Shown piece by piece: positions 28,250-39,479 of a stretch of 64,000 nt of DNA (positions within the stretch are counted from its first letter, which is position 1; each line of letters opens with the position of its first letter). This DNA is from Muribacter muris (GTDB lineage Bacteria > Pseudomonadota > Gammaproteobacteria > Enterobacterales > Pasteurellaceae), in contig NZ_JWIZ01000023.1 of the NCBI RefSeq assembly GCF_001038205.1, forward strand, positions 1 through 64,000, in the 5' to 3' direction. The notes beneath the pieces are model-generated. The model was not told where the DNA came from, ran no database searches, and worked only from the letters and a program-made list of their open reading frames with translations. The position numbers and the translations under genes are program-made.

Positions 28250-29302
28250 ATGGGCGATAAACAAATAATAAAGAAAGTTGCGCAAGCGGTAGGTTTTGGG
28301 CTTTTTTGTGCCGGCTTGGTTCTTTACGTCGCCCCTTGGATTAATCAGCAATATCGTAATGAAACCGATAATGTCATTAGCTTTCACAATGCTGTGCGTA
28401 CCGCTTCGCCTGCAGTTGTAAATGTATATAACCAAGCCTTTGATGTGAATGGTTCCGGTATTGCCAGCGAATTACAGCTTAACAATTTGGGGGCCGGGGT
28501 GATTATGACTCCAACCGGCTATATTTTAACGAATAAGCACGTTATTCAAAATGCCGATCAGATTATTGTTGCGCTGCAATCAGGGGCAATTCATAGTGCG
28601 GTATTGGTTGGTTCGGACGCTTTAACGGATTTGGCGGTTTTAAAGATTGAAGCGGAAAATCTACCGACTATCCCGCAAAATGAAAAACGGCTGACGAATA
28701 TCGGTGATGTTGTTTTGGCAATCGGCAACCCGTTGAATTTAGGGCAGAGCATTACACAGGGTATTGTGAGTGCCACGGGGCGAAATGCACTATCAGAAAC
28801 CGGCAGACAAAATTTTATCCAAACGGATGCCTCGATCAATCAAGGTAATTCAGGTGGCGCGTTAGTCAATTCAGCCGGGGAGCTAATCGGTATTAACACG
28901 TTGAGATTAGGCAAAACCAGCGAAGAATTAGCGGAAGGGCTTAACTTTGCCATACCGATTAACCTCGCCAATAAAGTGATGAATAAAATTATCAAAGACG
29001 GGCGGGTTATCCGTGGCTACTTTGGGGTAAACAGCTCGCTATTTTATTCTGCAAAACAACTCGGCTTAGGCGAGAACGGTGTGCTGATCACAGGAGTAGC
29101 CGACTATGGCCCGGCGGCACTTGCCGGCATTAAAACAGGTGATTTGATTTTACGTATCAATGATATTGATGCAGAAAGTCCTGCACAAATGATGGAGTTG
29201 ATTGCCGATGCAATTCCGGGGACAAAAATGAATGTGCTTATTTCGAGAGACGGTAAAACACAGGAAGTTCAAGTAACTATCGGTGAATTTCCGGACATAT
29301 AA
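28250..29302 (+). CDS. degS: Periplasmic serine protease DegS
   Basis: Membrane-anchored protease that senses misfolded porins and cleaves the anti-sigma factor RseA to start the sigma-E response. The 350-residue protein has an N-terminal anchor (about residues 11-30), the catalytic triad H97 (NKHV), D127 (LTDLAVL) and S201 (GNSGGAL), and a single PDZ domain at about 250-345, which distinguishes DegS from DegP/DegQ with two. It starts 9 bases after galU without a strong ribosome-binding site. rseA is not in the window. Confidence 0.92.
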   Translation: MGDKQIIKKVAQAVGFGLFCAGLVLYVAPWINQQYRNETDNVISFHNAVRTASPAVVNVYNQAFDVNGSGIASELQLNNLGAGVIMTPTGYILTNKHVIQNADQIIVALQSGAIHSAVLVGSDALTDLAVLKIEAENLPTIPQNEKRLTNIGDVVLAIGNPLNLGQSITQGIVSATGRNALSETGRQNFIQTDASINQGNSGGALVNSAGELIGINTLRLGKTSEELAEGLNFAIPINLANKVMNKIIKDGRVIRGYFGVNSSLFYSAKQLGLGENGVLITGVADYGPAALAGIKTGDLILRINDIDAESPAQMMELIADAIPGTKMNVLISRDGKTQEVQVTIGEFPDI

Positions 29303-29314
29303 TAAGGTGATAAA

Positions 29315-29983
29315 ATGACAAATATGGTGATAACCGTAGATGGCCCAAGCGGCGCAGGCAAGGGTACACTCTGCCACGCGCTAGCCGCAGAATTGGGGTT
29401 TGATTTTTTAGATTCCGGAGCGATTTATCGTATCTTAGCCTTGGCTGCCCAACAAGAAAATATTGCGTTAGACAATGAAGAACAGCTTGCCGAGTTGGCT
29501 CGCCGATTAGATGTTAAATTTGAACTGGTAGGCAGTGAAATTGAGGTAATCTTAAACGGTCAGAATGTCGGGGATCTCATTCGCACGGCGCAAGCGGGTC
29601 AAAATGCCTCAAAAATTGCTATTTTTCCTAATGTGCGTAAAGCATTATTGCAACGTCAGCGTGATTTCCGCAGTGAGCGAGGTTTGATTGCCGATGGGCG
29701 AGATATGGGTACAATTGTGTTTCCGGAAGCGGAAATTAAATTCTTTTTAGACGCCAGCGCGGAAGAACGTGCAAAAAGGCGTGTAAAACAGTTGCAAGAA
29801 AAAGGATTTAATGCTAACTTTGACGAGATTTTAGCCGAGATAAAAGAACGGGATTTTCGCGACAGAAATCGTGAAGTTGCGCCGCTTATTCCGGCTAAAG
29901 ATGCGTTGATTTTAGACTCAACCTATTTATCGATTGATGAAGTGATTCAAAAAGCATTGGATCATATCCGTCAGTATCGTTAA
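29315..29983 (+). CDS. cmk: Cytidylate kinase
   Basis: Phosphorylates CMP and dCMP. 222 residues with the P-loop [12 protein letters not shown] near the N-terminus and the NMP-binding region [22 protein letters not shown], ending in the family's [17 protein letters not shown] precedes ATG 29315; M4 is an alternative start. It is followed by rpsA, the conserved gammaproteobacterial pair. Confidence 0.95.
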   Translation: MTNMVITVDGPSGAGKGTLCHALAAELGFDFLDSGAIYRILALAAQQENIALDNEEQLAELARRLDVKFELVGSEIEVILNGQNVGDLIRTAQAGQNASKIAIFPNVRKALLQRQRDFRSERGLIADGRDMGTIVFPEAEIKFFLDASAEERAKRRVKQLQEKGFNANFDEILAEIKERDFRDRNREVAPLIPAKDALILDSTYLSIDEVIQKALDHIRQYR

Positions 29984-30078
29984 TGTTATTGCTTAACAAC
30001 GGATTGTTAGGTTTTTATTACTAACCCCATTTAGACGGATGCTAGGTGGACGTTTTATTTATTTAAGAAATTTTTATT

Positions 30079-31746
30079 ATGACTGAATCTTTTGCTCAAC
30101 TCTTTGAAGAATCACTAAAAGGTCAAGAAACCCGTTTAGGTTCAATTGTTAAAGGTACTGTAGTTGCTATTCAAAAAGGCTATGTATTAGTTGATGCCGG
30201 TTTAAAATCGGAATCTGCTATTCCGGCTGAAGAATTTTTAAACGCACAAGGCGAATTAGAAGTTCAAGTTGGCGACGTTGTTGATGTAGCACTTGACGCT
30301 GTTGAAGACGGTTTTGGTGAGACTAAACTTTCCCGTGAAAAAGCGAAACGTAACGAATCTTGGGCTGCATTAGAAAAAGCATTTGAAGAACAAGCTACGG
30401 TAGTCGGTTTAGTAAACGGTAAAGTAAAAGGTGGCTTCACGGTTGAGTTAAACGGTGTACGTGCATTCTTACCGGGTTCATTAGTTGATACTCGTCCGGT
30501 GCGTGATTCTATCAACCTTGAAGGTAAAGAATTAGAGTTTAAAGTGATTAAACTTGACCAAAAACGTAACAACGTTGTTGTTTCTCGTCGTGCGGTAATT
30601 GAATCTGAAAACAGCCAAGATCGTGAAGAAGTATTAGCGAACTTAGTTGAAGGTTCAGAAGTTAAAGGTACAGTTAAAAACTTAACTGACTACGGTGCAT
30701 TCGTTGATTTAGGCGGTGTAGACGGCTTACTTCACATCACGGATATGGCTTGGAAACGTGTTAAACACCCAAGCGAAGTGGTGAATGTCGGCGATGAAGT
30801 AACGGTTAAAGTATTGAAGTTTGACAAAGATCGCACCCGTGTTTCTTTAGGCTTAAAACAATTAGGTCAAGACCCTTGGGTAGCGATTGCACAAAATCAC
30901 CCGGTAAACAGCAAATTAAGCGGTAAAGTAACCAACTTAACCGACTATGGTTGTTTCGTTGAAATTTTAGATGGTGTTGAAGGTTTAGTTCACGTTTCAG
31001 AAATGGATTGGACAAACAAAAATATCCACCCGTCTAAAGTTGTTAACGTAGGCGATGTCGTTGAAGTAATGGTGCTTGAAGTTGATGAAGAGCGTCGCCG
31101 TATTTCCCTTGGTTTAAAACAATGCAAACCAAATCCGTGGGAACACTTTGCTGAAACACACAACAGAAATGACAAAGTGAAAGGTAAAATCAAATCAATC
31201 ACTGACTTCGGTATCTTCATTGGTTTAGAAGGCGGTATTGACGGTTTAGTTCACTTATCCGATATTTCTTGGAATATGTCCGGTGAAGAAGCGGTTCGCC
31301 AATACAAAAAAGGCGACGAAGTAGAAGCAGTCGTTTTACAAGTTGATGCAGTGAAAGAGCGTATCTCTTTAGGTATCAAACAGTTAGAATCTGATCCTTT
31401 CACTAACTTTGTTGATGGTACTAAGAAAGGTGCTATCGTTAAAGGTAAAGTAACCGATGTTGATGCAAAAGGCGTAAAAGTAGAACTGACTGATGGTGTT
31501 GAAGGCTACATTCGTGCAGCGGAAGCAACACGTGATCGTGTAGAAGATATTACAGCGGTTATTAACGTAGGTGATGAGCTTGAAGCGAAATATACCGGTG
31601 TAGATCGTAAAGCACGTGTCGTTAATTTGTCTGTTCGTGCTAAGGATGAAGCAGAGGAGTCTGCCGCACTTGCGCAAGTGAATAAACAAGAAGAAGCTAT
31701 TCCAAATGCAATGGCTGAAGCGTTTAAAGCTGCAAAAGGTGAATAA
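30079..31746 (+). CDS. rpsA: 30S ribosomal protein S1
   Basis: Unwinds and docks mRNA on the 30S subunit. 555 residues with six S1/OB repeats; the later repeats are recognisable by motifs such as [33 protein letters not shown] and [17 protein letters not shown]. The leader before ATG 30079 (AAGAAATTTTTATT) lacks a clear Shine-Dalgarno sequence, as in E. coli rpsA, where S1 autoregulates through a structured leader. A strong hairpin without a T-run follows at 31763-31791, before ihfB. Confidence 0.97.
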   Translation: MTESFAQLFEESLKGQETRLGSIVKGTVVAIQKGYVLVDAGLKSESAIPAEEFLNAQGELEVQVGDVVDVALDAVEDGFGETKLSREKAKRNESWAALEKAFEEQATVVGLVNGKVKGGFTVELNGVRAFLPGSLVDTRPVRDSINLEGKELEFKVIKLDQKRNNVVVSRRAVIESENSQDREEVLANLVEGSEVKGTVKNLTDYGAFVDLGGVDGLLHITDMAWKRVKHPSEVVNVGDEVTVKVLKFDKDRTRVSLGLKQLGQDPWVAIAQNHPVNSKLSGKVTNLTDYGCFVEILDGVEGLVHVSEMDWTNKNIHPSKVVNVGDVVEVMVLEVDEERRRISLGLKQCKPNPWEHFAETHNRNDKVKGKIKSITDFGIFIGLEGGIDGLVHLSDISWNMSGEEAVRQYKKGDEVEAVVLQVDAVKERISLGIKQLESDPFTNFVDGTKKGAIVKGKVTDVDAKGVKVELTDGVEGYIRAAEATRDRVEDITAVINVGDELEAKYTGVDRKARVVNLSVRAKDEAEESAALAQVNKQEEAIPNAMAEAFKAAKGE

Positions 31747-31762
31747 TTAATCCTTTGACCTA

Positions 31763-31791
31763 AGGCGGATATGTATTAGGCATATCCGCCT
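31763..31791 (+). terminator. Hairpin between rpsA and ihfB
   Basis: AGGCGGATATG (31763-31773) pairs perfectly with CATATCCGCCT (31781-31791). No T-run follows, so it may act as an mRNA-stabilising 3' end or weak attenuator rather than a full terminator. Confidence 0.6.
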
Positions 31792-31817
31792 AGATTTATC
31801 AAAATAAAGGAGAAAAA

Positions 31818-32096
31818 ATGACTAAGTCCGAATTAATTGAAAATTTAGTAATTAAATTTCCTTCATTACAAATGAAAATTGTCGATGACAGCGTTAAAGA
31901 AATTTTGGAGCAAATGACGGTTTCTTTGGCAAAAGATGAACGCATTGAAGTCAGAGGATTTGGCAGTTTCTCTCTCCATTACCGCCAGCCTCGAATGGGT
32001 CGTAACCCTAAAACAGGGGAATCGGTGAAATTAGGTGCAAAATATGTGCCTCACTTTAAAGCAGGCAAAGAACTAAAAGAACGTGTTGATGCATAA
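31818..32096 (+). CDS. ihfB: Integration host factor beta subunit
   Basis: DNA-bending nucleoid protein that works as a heterodimer with IhfA. The 92 residues start [10 protein letters not shown] and contain the DNA-binding arm region [26 protein letters not shown] and the C-terminal [20 protein letters not shown] precedes the ATG. Conserved after rpsA. Confidence 0.96.
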   Translation: MTKSELIENLVIKFPSLQMKIVDDSVKEILEQMTVSLAKDERIEVRGFGSFSLHYRQPRMGRNPKTGESVKLGAKYVPHFKAGKELKERVDA

Positions 32097-32134
32097 TTTA
32101 TCTTTTCGCCCTTAGTGTAATAAACGGAGTCTTT

Positions 32135-32419
32135 ATGAAATATATCTTCATTGCGGTAATTATCTTAGCGATTATTATTGTTGGCGTTACGATTGGTGCA
32201 AATAACGATCAACTTATTACATTCAACTACTTAATTGCAAAAAGTGAATTACGTTTATCCAGCTTAGTTGCAATCTTATTTGGCTTTGGGTTAATTTTAG
32301 GTTGGTTTATTACCGCTTTTTTCTATTTAAAAGTGAAACTGCAAAATATCGCATTAAATCGCAAACTTAAACGTCAAGCAAAACAAATCAGTGAACTGAC
32401 TTTACCAAAGGTTGAGTAA
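32135..32419 (+). CDS. lapA: Lipopolysaccharide assembly protein A
   Basis: 94-residue inner-membrane protein (DUF1049) with two predicted helices, at about 3-21 and 42-66, followed by a basic cytoplasmic coiled region. In E. coli LapA works with LapB to control LPS synthesis through FtsH-dependent turnover of LpxC. Its stop codon overlaps the lapB ATG (TAATG), indicating coupled translation. Confidence 0.9.
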   Translation: MKYIFIAVIILAIIIVGVTIGANNDQLITFNYLIAKSELRLSSLVAILFGFGLILGWFITAFFYLKVKLQNIALNRKLKRQAKQISELTLPKVE

Positions 32420-33612
32420 TGCTGGAATTATTGTTCCTTTTATTACCCATTGCTGCATTATATGGTTGGTATATGGGGCAACGTAGTGCAAAAAAGGATC
32501 AAGATGCCATTCATCATCAATTCTCCCGTGATTATGTTACGGGATTGAATTTTCTTCTTTCTAATCAACACGAAAAAGCGGTTGATATTTTTCTCTCAAT
32601 GCTGCAAAAGCAAGAGACCGAACATCGTATTACGCACGATTCTCAATTTGAAGCGGAATTAACTTTAGGTAATCTATTTCGTTCAAGGGGAGAGGTCGAT
32701 CGTGCGCTCCGTATTCATCAAGGGCTAGAGAGTAATCCCGATTATACCTTTGAACAAAAACTGCTTGCTAAACAACAGCTTGCCAAAGATTTTATGGCTG
32801 CCGGTTTTTTTGATCGTGCTGAAAACTATTATATTCAACTTTTAGACGAACCGGATTTTGCGATCAACTCGCTAAAACAGTTAAGCCTTATTTATCAAAA
32901 GACAAAAGAGTGGCGAAAAGCGATCAATGTGGCAGAAAAACTGCTCAAAATTGCTCCGAATACCGATAGAACACCTTTGGCACATTTTTATTGTGAATAC
33001 GCTGACGCCTTTAAAGAGGGTGAACAGCAAAAGCGTATAGAGGCATTACAACAAGCGGTAACTTATGCGCCAAATTGTGCAAGAGCCTCCCTTTTGTTAG
33101 GGGAGTATGCACTGCAAAACCAACAGTTTTCACAAGCACTTACGCATTTTGAACAGATACTGAGTCAAGATCCCGACTACATTAGCGAAGTGTTAGACAA
33201 AATTAAACTGTGCTATCAGCAGCTCGATCAATTAGAGCACTTTGAGCTGTTTCTTATCCGAGCAAATCAAATTAAACATAACAGCAGTATTGATTTAGCA
33301 TTAACCGAATGGATCGAACAAAAAGACGGTATGGAGACGGCACAAACCCGTTTATATCAACAAGTTCGCCAATATCCTAATTTGTTTACCTTTCATCGCT
33401 TTATCTATTACCAAATGCACGAAGCCGAGCAGGGTAGAGGTAAGGAAAGTTTAGCCCTGCTACATAAAATGGTTGGTGATCGTATTCAAAAAAGTTTTCA
33501 TTACCGCTGCACACATTGCGGCTATCAAAGCTATCGGCTAAGCTGGCATTGCCCGTCTTGTCGAAAATGGGAAACGATTAAACCGCTCCACAGTATTGTG
33601 GACGTTATTTAA
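32419..33612 (+). CDS. lapB: Lipopolysaccharide assembly protein B
   Basis: 397-residue tetratricopeptide protein anchored to the inner membrane by an N-terminal helix ([19 protein letters not shown]). TPR motifs fill the middle, and the last ~40 residues form a rubredoxin-like zinc module, CTHCGY ... CPSC. LapB adapts LpxC to FtsH and so limits LPS output. pyrF follows after a 13-base gap, as in E. coli. Confidence 0.94.
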   Translation: MLELLFLLLPIAALYGWYMGQRSAKKDQDAIHHQFSRDYVTGLNFLLSNQHEKAVDIFLSMLQKQETEHRITHDSQFEAELTLGNLFRSRGEVDRALRIHQGLESNPDYTFEQKLLAKQQLAKDFMAAGFFDRAENYYIQLLDEPDFAINSLKQLSLIYQKTKEWRKAINVAEKLLKIAPNTDRTPLAHFYCEYADAFKEGEQQKRIEALQQAVTYAPNCARASLLLGEYALQNQQFSQALTHFEQILSQDPDYISEVLDKIKLCYQQLDQLEHFELFLIRANQIKHNSSIDLALTEWIEQKDGMETAQTRLYQQVRQYPNLFTFHRFIYYQMHEAEQGRGKESLALLHKMVGDRIQKSFHYRCTHCGYQSYRLSWHCPSCRKWETIKPLHSIVDVI

Positions 33613-33625
33613 TAAGGAGTCCGAA

Positions 33626-34318
33626 ATGGATAATAAAATTATTGTCGCATTAGATTATGAAACCGAGCGTGAAGCGCTTAATTTTGTGGATCAAGTCGAT
33701 CCCTCTTTATGCCGTTTGAAAGTCGGCAAAGAAATGTTTACAACCTTAGGGACACATTTTGTCAAACAGTTGCAAGCACGCAACTTTGATGTTTTTTTGG
33801 ATTTAAAATATCACGACATACCAAATACAGTGGCAAGAGCGGTTCGTTCAGCCGCCGATTTAGGCGTTTGGATGGTGGACTTACACGCTTGCGGCGGATT
33901 AAGAATGATGGAAACCGCAAAACAAATTCTTGAACCATATGGCAAAGACGCCCCATTATTGATTGGCGTAACTGTATTAACCAGTATGGAAGATCTCGAT
34001 TTATTACAGATTGGTATTAACGCCTCACCGATGGAACAAGTTATCCGCCTCGCTCATTTATGCCAACGTGCCGGTTTAGACGGTGTTGTGTGTTCCCCTC
34101 AAGAAGTTGAAGTATTACGCACGCACTGTGGTAAAGATTTTAAACTGGTAACACCAGGGATTCGCCCAGAAGGCAGCGATTTTGGCGATCAACGCCGTGT
34201 AATGACACCAAAACAAGCCATCGAAACAGGCTCTGATTACCTTGTTATCGGTCGCCCGATCACACAAGCACAAGATCCATTGGCAGTTTTAACCGCTATA
34301 AACCAATCCATTGCTTAA
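33626..34318 (+). CDS. pyrF: Orotidine 5'-phosphate decarboxylase
   Basis: Last step of UMP synthesis. From ATG 33626, preceded by AAGGAG, the protein has 230 residues: [12 protein letters not shown], the catalytic Lys-Asp cluster [12 protein letters not shown] and [17 protein letters not shown]. The longer open frame to 33596 overlaps lapB and lacks support. An exact uptake signal (ACAAGCGGT, 34318-34326) overlaps the end of its stop codon. Confidence 0.96.
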   Translation: MDNKIIVALDYETEREALNFVDQVDPSLCRLKVGKEMFTTLGTHFVKQLQARNFDVFLDLKYHDIPNTVARAVRSAADLGVWMVDLHACGGLRMMETAKQILEPYGKDAPLLIGVTVLTSMEDLDLLQIGINASPMEQVIRLAHLCQRAGLDGVVCSPQEVEVLRTHCGKDFKLVTPGIRPEGSDFGDQRRVMTPKQAIETGSDYLVIGRPITQAQDPLAVLTAINQSIA

Positions 34319-34349
34319 CAAGCGGTCAGTTTAAACAGGAATTTTGTAA

Positions 34350-34661
34350 ATGACCTTAGTTTATTCAACGGAAATCGGCAGAATAAAAAGCGAAGCACCA
34401 AAAGCAGAACGACCTAAAGGTGATGGCATTGTACGAATTCAACGCCAAACAAGTGGCCGTAAAGGCAAAGGTGTTTGCATTATCACCGGATTGAATTTAG
34501 ATGATAAAGGGATAATGTCCCTTGCTTCTGAGCTTAAACGCCGTAGCGGCTGCGGTGGCTCGGTTAAAGACGGCATCATTGAAATTCAAGGCGATAACCG
34601 TGATCAATTAAAACAAATGCTTGAACAAAAAGGCTTTAAAGTCAAATTAGCCGGAGGCTAA
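34350..34661 (+). CDS. yciH: SUI1/eIF1-like translation factor YciH
   Basis: 103-residue protein of the SUI1 fold, related to eukaryotic eIF1. KGDGIVRIQRQTSGRKGKGV, LKRRSGCGGSVKDG and IEIQGDNRDQ are the family signatures. In E. coli, YciH has been reported to affect initiation fidelity under stress; its role is not settled. It is the last gene of the lapA-lapB-pyrF-yciH group. The next 197 bases are AT-rich, contain the small palindrome CATAATGTATATTATG (34680-34695), and hold the ackA promoter somewhere. Confidence 0.93.
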   Translation: MTLVYSTEIGRIKSEAPKAERPKGDGIVRIQRQTSGRKGKGVCIITGLNLDDKGIMSLASELKRRSGCGGSVKDGIIEIQGDNRDQLKQMLEQKGFKVKLAGG

Positions 34662-34858
34662 AATCCATTATAAATTTCGCATAATGTATATTATGTTAAA
34701 TAAAAGAATGATAACGATAAGATCAGCCGCTTTCGTATGATTATCCTCCGTTTAGGAATTTATTTTCTAGGCTGAAAAGCGTATCATAGCAGGCTAAACA
34801 TATTGTTAAAGAATGTGTTACTTTTTATTCCAATAACAACTGTATAGGTGTTTCGACA

Positions 34859-36055
34859 ATGTCAAAAAATATTCTTATTCTTAACTGTGGTAGCTCCTCT
34901 TTAAAATTTGCTATCCTTGATCCTATCTCGGGCGATGAAAAATTATCGGGTCTAGCAGAAAATTTTAACCTTGAAGATGCTCGAATTAAATGGAAATTAA
35001 ACGGTGAGAAAGGTGCGGCTGATTTAGGCGCAGGTGCGGCGCATAGCGAAGCACTAAATTACATCGTATCGCACATTTTAAGTGCCGAATTGAAAGACAG
35101 TATCGGTGCTATCGGTCATCGTATCGTTCACGGCGGTGAGAAATATACCTCCTCTATCGTGATTAATGATGATGTTATCGCCGGCATTAAAGAAGCGGCA
35201 GCCTATGCTCCACTCCACAATCCGGCGCATTTGATCGGGATTGAAGAAGCATTCAAAGCTTTCCCTGAATTAAAAGAGAAAAATGTTGCGGTATTTGATA
35301 CAGCATTCCACCAAACAATGCCGGAACACTCTTATCTCTATGCACTGCCTTATTCACTCTATAAAGAACACGGCGTTCGTCGTTACGGTTTCCACGGTAC
35401 AAGCCATTATTATGTCAGCCGTGAAGCAGCGAAAACGGTCGGTATTGCGCCGGAAAAAGCGAATATTATCACCTGTCATCTCGGTAACGGGGCGTCTATC
35501 GCCGCTATCCGTAACGGTGAATGTATTGATACCTCAATGGGCTTTACACCGCTTGAAGGCTTAGTTATGGGGACACGTTCCGGTGATTTAGATCCGGCAA
35601 TCATTTTCTTTATGCACAATACCCTTGGTATGTCTGTAAAAGAGATCGAAGACACATTAGTGAAAAAATCCGGTTTATTAGGTTTAACGGAAGTTACCAG
35701 CGACTGTCGCTATGCTGAAGACAATTATGCAGAAAAACCGGAAGCCAAACGTGCAATGGATGTATTCTGCTACCGTTTAGCAAAATATATCGGTTCATAT
35801 ATGGCGGTAATCGGCGATCATTTAGATGCGATTGTCTTTACCGGCGGTATCGGCGAAAACGCAGGGCCGGTGCGTGAATTAACCTTAAAACACTTGAAAT
35901 TATTTGGTATTAAAGTGGATAGCGAGAAAAACCTTGCGGCACGTTTCGGTAAATCGGGCGAAATCACGGCTGACGATTCTGCATTCCGTGCATTTGTGAT
36001 CCCAACAAATGAAGAACTTGTCATCGCACAAGATACAGCACGCTTAGCGTTATAA
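34859..36055 (+). CDS. ackA: Acetate kinase
   Basis: Converts acetyl phosphate and ADP to acetate and ATP; with Pta it is the overflow acetate pathway. 398 residues with [43 protein letters not shown] and the C-terminal FTGGIGEN motif. A terminator follows at 36063-36085, so pta may be read from read-through or its own promoter. The AT-rich leader contains GATAACGATAAGATC, only half a Fur box. Confidence 0.97.
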   Translation: MSKNILILNCGSSSLKFAILDPISGDEKLSGLAENFNLEDARIKWKLNGEKGAADLGAGAAHSEALNYIVSHILSAELKDSIGAIGHRIVHGGEKYTSSIVINDDVIAGIKEAAAYAPLHNPAHLIGIEEAFKAFPELKEKNVAVFDTAFHQTMPEHSYLYALPYSLYKEHGVRRYGFHGTSHYYVSREAAKTVGIAPEKANIITCHLGNGASIAAIRNGECIDTSMGFTPLEGLVMGTRSGDLDPAIIFFMHNTLGMSVKEIEDTLVKKSGLLGLTEVTSDCRYAEDNYAEKPEAKRAMDVFCYRLAKYIGSYMAVIGDHLDAIVFTGGIGENAGPVRELTLKHLKLFGIKVDSEKNLAARFGKSGEITADDSAFRAFVIPTNEELVIAQDTARLAL

Positions 36056-36062
36056 TCTCAAG

Positions 36063-36085
36063 CCTGCCCTTTGCGGCAGGTTTTA
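36063..36085 (+). terminator. Rho-independent terminator of ackA
   Basis: CCTGCC (36063-36068) pairs with GGCAGG (36075-36080), followed by TTTTATTTT. Confidence 0.75.
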
Positions 36086-36096
36086 TTTTGGAATTA

Positions 36097-36154
36097 ACAA
36101 GCGGTCGATAAATGACGTTTTTTTGCAAAAATGAACTTTAACTCCCCGCTTGTT
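36097..36154. repeat. Uptake-signal dyad between ackA and pta
   Basis: ACAAGCGGT at 36097-36105 faces CCGCTTGTT at 36146-36154; the second copy deviates from the consensus at its first base. It occupies the pta leader. Confidence 0.5.
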
Positions 36155-36175
36155 ATACAACACTGGAAACGAAAA

Positions 36176-38311
36176 ATGTCTAGAACAATCATTTTAATCC
36201 CTATCAGCACCGGCGTCGGTTTGAGCAGTATCAGCCTCGGTCTCGTTCACTCTTTAGAACAAAAAGGAATGAAGGTCGGGTTCTTAAAACCGATTTCTCA
36301 ACCTGTGAGCGGCGAAGATGTCTTAGACCGCTCCACTACCATTATCCGCACCTCAAAAACCACCGAAGTTGGTGAACCGTTTATGTTAAGTGCCGCTGAA
36401 ACATTAATCGGTCAAAACCAAACGGATGTATTACTTGAAAAAGTGGTTGAGCGTCATCAGCGTCTGGCGAAAAATAGCGAAATTGTGGTGGTGGAAGGTT
36501 TAGTGCCGAACCGCAAACACGCTTATGCCAACAAAGTGAACTATGAGATTGCACAAGCATTAGATGCGGAAATTATCTTAGTTGCTGCACCGTCTGCGGA
36601 CTCCCCTGCCCGATTGAAAGAACGCATCGATGCCGCTGTCGCTCAATTTGGTGGTCGTCATAACCCGAATTTATTGGGGGTCGTGGTCAATAAATTTAAT
36701 GCACCAGTCGATGAATCCGGTCGTACCCGTCCGGATCTCACCGAAATTTTCGACTCTTTCCAACACAGTGCCAATAATGTGTCAGAGTTAGAGCGTTTAT
36801 TCAAAGACAGCCCGATTAAACTGTTAGCTTGCGTACAGTGGAAAGCCGATTTAATTGCGCCTCGCGCGATTGACTTAGTGAAACATTTAGGCGCTTCCAT
36901 TATTAAAGAAGGCGAAGTTCACCAACGCCGTATCCGCAGTGTAACATTCTGCGCCAGAAGTTTGCCAAATATGGTTGAGCATTTTAAAGCCGGCAGCTTA
37001 TTAGTGGCTTCGGCGGATCGCCCTGATGTCATTGTTGCCGTGGCACTTTCTGCAATGAATGGTGTTGAATTAGGCGCATTACTCTTAACCGGCGGTTATA
37101 AAATTGACGGACAAATTGCTAAATTGTGCGAACAAGCCTTTGAAACCGGCTTACCGATTTTCCGCGTAGAAGGCACAACTTGGCAAACCGCCTTGAATTT
37201 ACAAAGTTTCAGCCTTGAAGTACCTGTTGATGATAAAGAGCGTATCGCAAAAATTCAGCAATATGTTTCCGAACAATTTGATGTCGGCTTTATTGAAAGC
37301 ATTTCAAAAGGTGCAGTGCGCGCTCGCCGTCTCTCCCCTGCTGCTTTCCGCTATCAATTAACCGAGTTAGCCCGCGAAGCGAAAAAACGCATTGTGTTAC
37401 CGGAAGGCGATGAGCCGAGAACGGTTAAAGCCGCGGCATTATGTGCCGAGCGTGGCATTGCCGAGTGTATTTTATTGGCGAACCCGACTGATGTACAACG
37501 GGTTGCTGATGCACAGGGTGTTACATTAGGCAAAGGGATTACGGTAATCGACCCTGAACAAGTGCGTGAAAATTATGTTGATCGCCTTGTTGAATTACGT
37601 AAAAACAAAGGAATGACGGAAGCCGTTGCCCGTGAGCAATTATTGGATACGGTGGTTCTCGGCACAATGATGCTGGAAGCAAACGAAGTGGACGGCTTAG
37701 TGTCCGGTGCAGTGCATACAACGGCTAACACGATCCGCCCACCGATGCAGATTATCAAAACTGCACCGGGTAACTCAATTATTTCCTCCGTCTTCTTTAT
37801 GCTATTACCGGATCAAGTATTAGTTTACGGAGACTGTGCGGTCAACCCTGATCCAAATGCCGAGCAATTAGCAGAAATTGCTATTCAATCGGCTGAATCG
37901 GCGAAATCTTTCGGTATTGATCCTCGTGTGGCAATGATTTCTTACTCTACCGGCACATCGGGTAGCGGTGCCGATGTGGAGAAAGTCGCAGAAGCAACCC
38001 GTATTGCGAAAGAAAAACGCCCTGATTTAATTATTGACGGTCCGTTACAATACGATGCAGCGATTATGGAAGATGTAGCTCGCTCTAAAGCACCTAACTC
38101 ACCTGTTGCAGGTAAAGCGACCGTCTTTGTTTTCCCTGATCTGAATACCGGTAATACCACTTATAAAGCGGTACAACGTTCTGCGGATTTAGTGTCTATC
38201 GGTCCGATGCTACAAGGTATGCGTAAACCGGTTAATGACCTCTCCCGTGGTGCATTAGTCGATGACATCGTTTACACCATTGCATTAACCGCAATTCAAG
38301 CGACCCAGTAA
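36176..38311 (+). CDS. pta: Phosphate acetyltransferase
   Basis: Interconverts acetyl-CoA and acetyl phosphate. From ATG 36176 ([18 protein letters not shown]) it is 711 residues, the long enterobacterial type: an N-terminal P-loop-like/DRTGG regulatory half and a C-terminal catalytic PTA_PTB domain from about 390 ([16 protein letters not shown] ... [18 protein letters not shown]). The in-frame extension to 36131 is not supported because GGAAACG precedes 36176 and the homologous start is there. A bidirectional terminator follows. Confidence 0.96.
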   Translation: MSRTIILIPISTGVGLSSISLGLVHSLEQKGMKVGFLKPISQPVSGEDVLDRSTTIIRTSKTTEVGEPFMLSAAETLIGQNQTDVLLEKVVERHQRLAKNSEIVVVEGLVPNRKHAYANKVNYEIAQALDAEIILVAAPSADSPARLKERIDAAVAQFGGRHNPNLLGVVVNKFNAPVDESGRTRPDLTEIFDSFQHSANNVSELERLFKDSPIKLLACVQWKADLIAPRAIDLVKHLGASIIKEGEVHQRRIRSVTFCARSLPNMVEHFKAGSLLVASADRPDVIVAVALSAMNGVELGALLLTGGYKIDGQIAKLCEQAFETGLPIFRVEGTTWQTALNLQSFSLEVPVDDKERIAKIQQYVSEQFDVGFIESISKGAVRARRLSPAAFRYQLTELAREAKKRIVLPEGDEPRTVKAAALCAERGIAECILLANPTDVQRVADAQGVTLGKGITVIDPEQVRENYVDRLVELRKNKGMTEAVAREQLLDTVVLGTMMLEANEVDGLVSGAVHTTANTIRPPMQIIKTAPGNSIISSVFFMLLPDQVLVYGDCAVNPDPNAEQLAEIAIQSAESAKSFGIDPRVAMISYSTGTSGSGADVEKVAEATRIAKEKRPDLIIDGPLQYDAAIMEDVARSKAPNSPVAGKATVFVFPDLNTGNTTYKAVQRSADLVSIGPMLQGMRKPVNDLSRGALVDDIVYTIALTAIQATQ

Positions 38312-38363
38312 TCACAAGCGGTCGGATTTTGCCTAAAAGGTGCAAAATTAATTTAATGAAAAT

Positions 38364-38393
38364 AAAAAGGCGATATTACTCATCGCCTTTTTT
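38364..38393. terminator. Bidirectional terminator between pta and epmB
   Basis: AAAAAGGCGAT (38364-38374) pairs with ATCGCCTTTTT (38382-38392), 11 bp, with A- and T-runs on the two sides. Confidence 0.85.
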
Positions 38394-38459
38394 ATTCTTT
38401 CGGTTAGCAGGATAACAGTGCAAAAATCCCTGACAATCTGACCGCTTGCTTTTACTCCC

Positions 38460-39461
38460 CTACCCCATTAGCGTTTTATTCGGCTCAAATGGGATTTCCC
38501 TCGCCAATTTGGGAACAAGATAGCCAGAGCTAATACGTTGTAACTTTTTGTAGATTTCAATGGCTTGCGCATCATCAATATAAAAATGGCTTGCGCCCTC
38601 CACTTTATCCAATAAATGCAGATAATAAGGCAAAATGCCATACTGAAATAGCTTGTCGCTCAAGGCTTTAAGGATTTCTGCCTTATCATTTACCCCTTTT
38701 AGCAACACCGATTGATTAAGTAACGTAACGCCTGCCTGTTTCAGTTTTTGCATTTTATACTGAAAAATATCATCAATTTCATTCGCGTGATTGATATGCG
38801 TAACCAGTACGATATTGAGCGGAGAGCTTGCCAATCGCTGACACAACGCGTCTGTAATCCGGTTGGGAATCACGACCGGTAGGCGACTATGAATGCGTAG
38901 TGTACGGATATGAGGTAGCTGCTCTAAAGCAGTGATGACCCAGTCCAATTCGTGATCTTTTGCCATTAACGGATCACCACCGGAGAGGATCACCTCCTCC
39001 AATTCCGTATGAGCGGCAATATAATCAAGGCTTTGTTGCCACGAGGCTTTCCCACTTTTAACCGCCTGATAAGGAAAATGGCGGCGAAAGCAGTAACGGC
39101 AGTTGATCGCACAACTATTTTTAAGCATAAACAGCAAACGGTTATGGTATTTATGCAAAATATTCGGTGCGGGCGACTGTTGCTCTGCCAACGGATCTTG
39201 CACAAAACCTTCCGCCGCTAAAAACTCGTCTTGATGGGACATTGCCTGTAAAAAAAGCGGATCGTTCCGTGCTTTTTTTTGCATTTTGGCGGCAAAAGGG
39301 CGCGGTACACGCAATGCAAACAGTTTGCGTGCCTGTATATCTTGTTGAAACTTGTGGCTATCCAGTTCAAGATACGCCAACAGTTCAAGCGGATCACGAA
39401 AGGCTTCGGCCAAATCAGCCAGCCAATCTTCCGTGTGCGTCCGAATTGCAATACGCTCCAC
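38460..39461 (-). CDS. epmB: EF-P beta-lysylation protein EpmB (lysine 2,3-aminomutase)
   Basis: Radical SAM/PLP enzyme that converts alpha-lysine to beta-lysine for attachment to elongation factor P. 333 residues with the iron-sulfur cysteines C117, C121 and C124 (CAINCRYCFRRHFPY), SGGDPLM for SAM, and the C-terminal SGYLVPKLAREIP. GTG 39461 is the likely start, with GGAAGG upstream. It is downstream of a small exported-protein gene and divergent from efp, the gene of its substrate. The ligase epmA is not in the window. Confidence 0.94.
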   Translation of the reverse strand: MERIAIRTHTEDWLADLAEAFRDPLELLAYLELDSHKFQQDIQARKLFALRVPRPFAAKMQKKARNDPLFLQAMSHQDEFLAAEGFVQDPLAEQQSPAPNILHKYHNRLLFMLKNSCAINCRYCFRRHFPYQAVKSGKASWQQSLDYIAAHTELEEVILSGGDPLMAKDHELDWVITALEQLPHIRTLRIHSRLPVVIPNRITDALCQRLASSPLNIVLVTHINHANEIDDIFQYKMQKLKQAGVTLLNQSVLLKGVNDKAEILKALSDKLFQYGILPYYLHLLDKVEGASHFYIDDAQAIEIYKKLQRISSGYLVPKLAREIPFEPNKTLMG

Positions 39462-39479
39462 TGCCCTTTCCTTCCGTGA

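Noticed and set aside
34712-34727. Fur box upstream of ackA
   Set aside because: Only the left half (GATAACGAT) matches; the right half does not.
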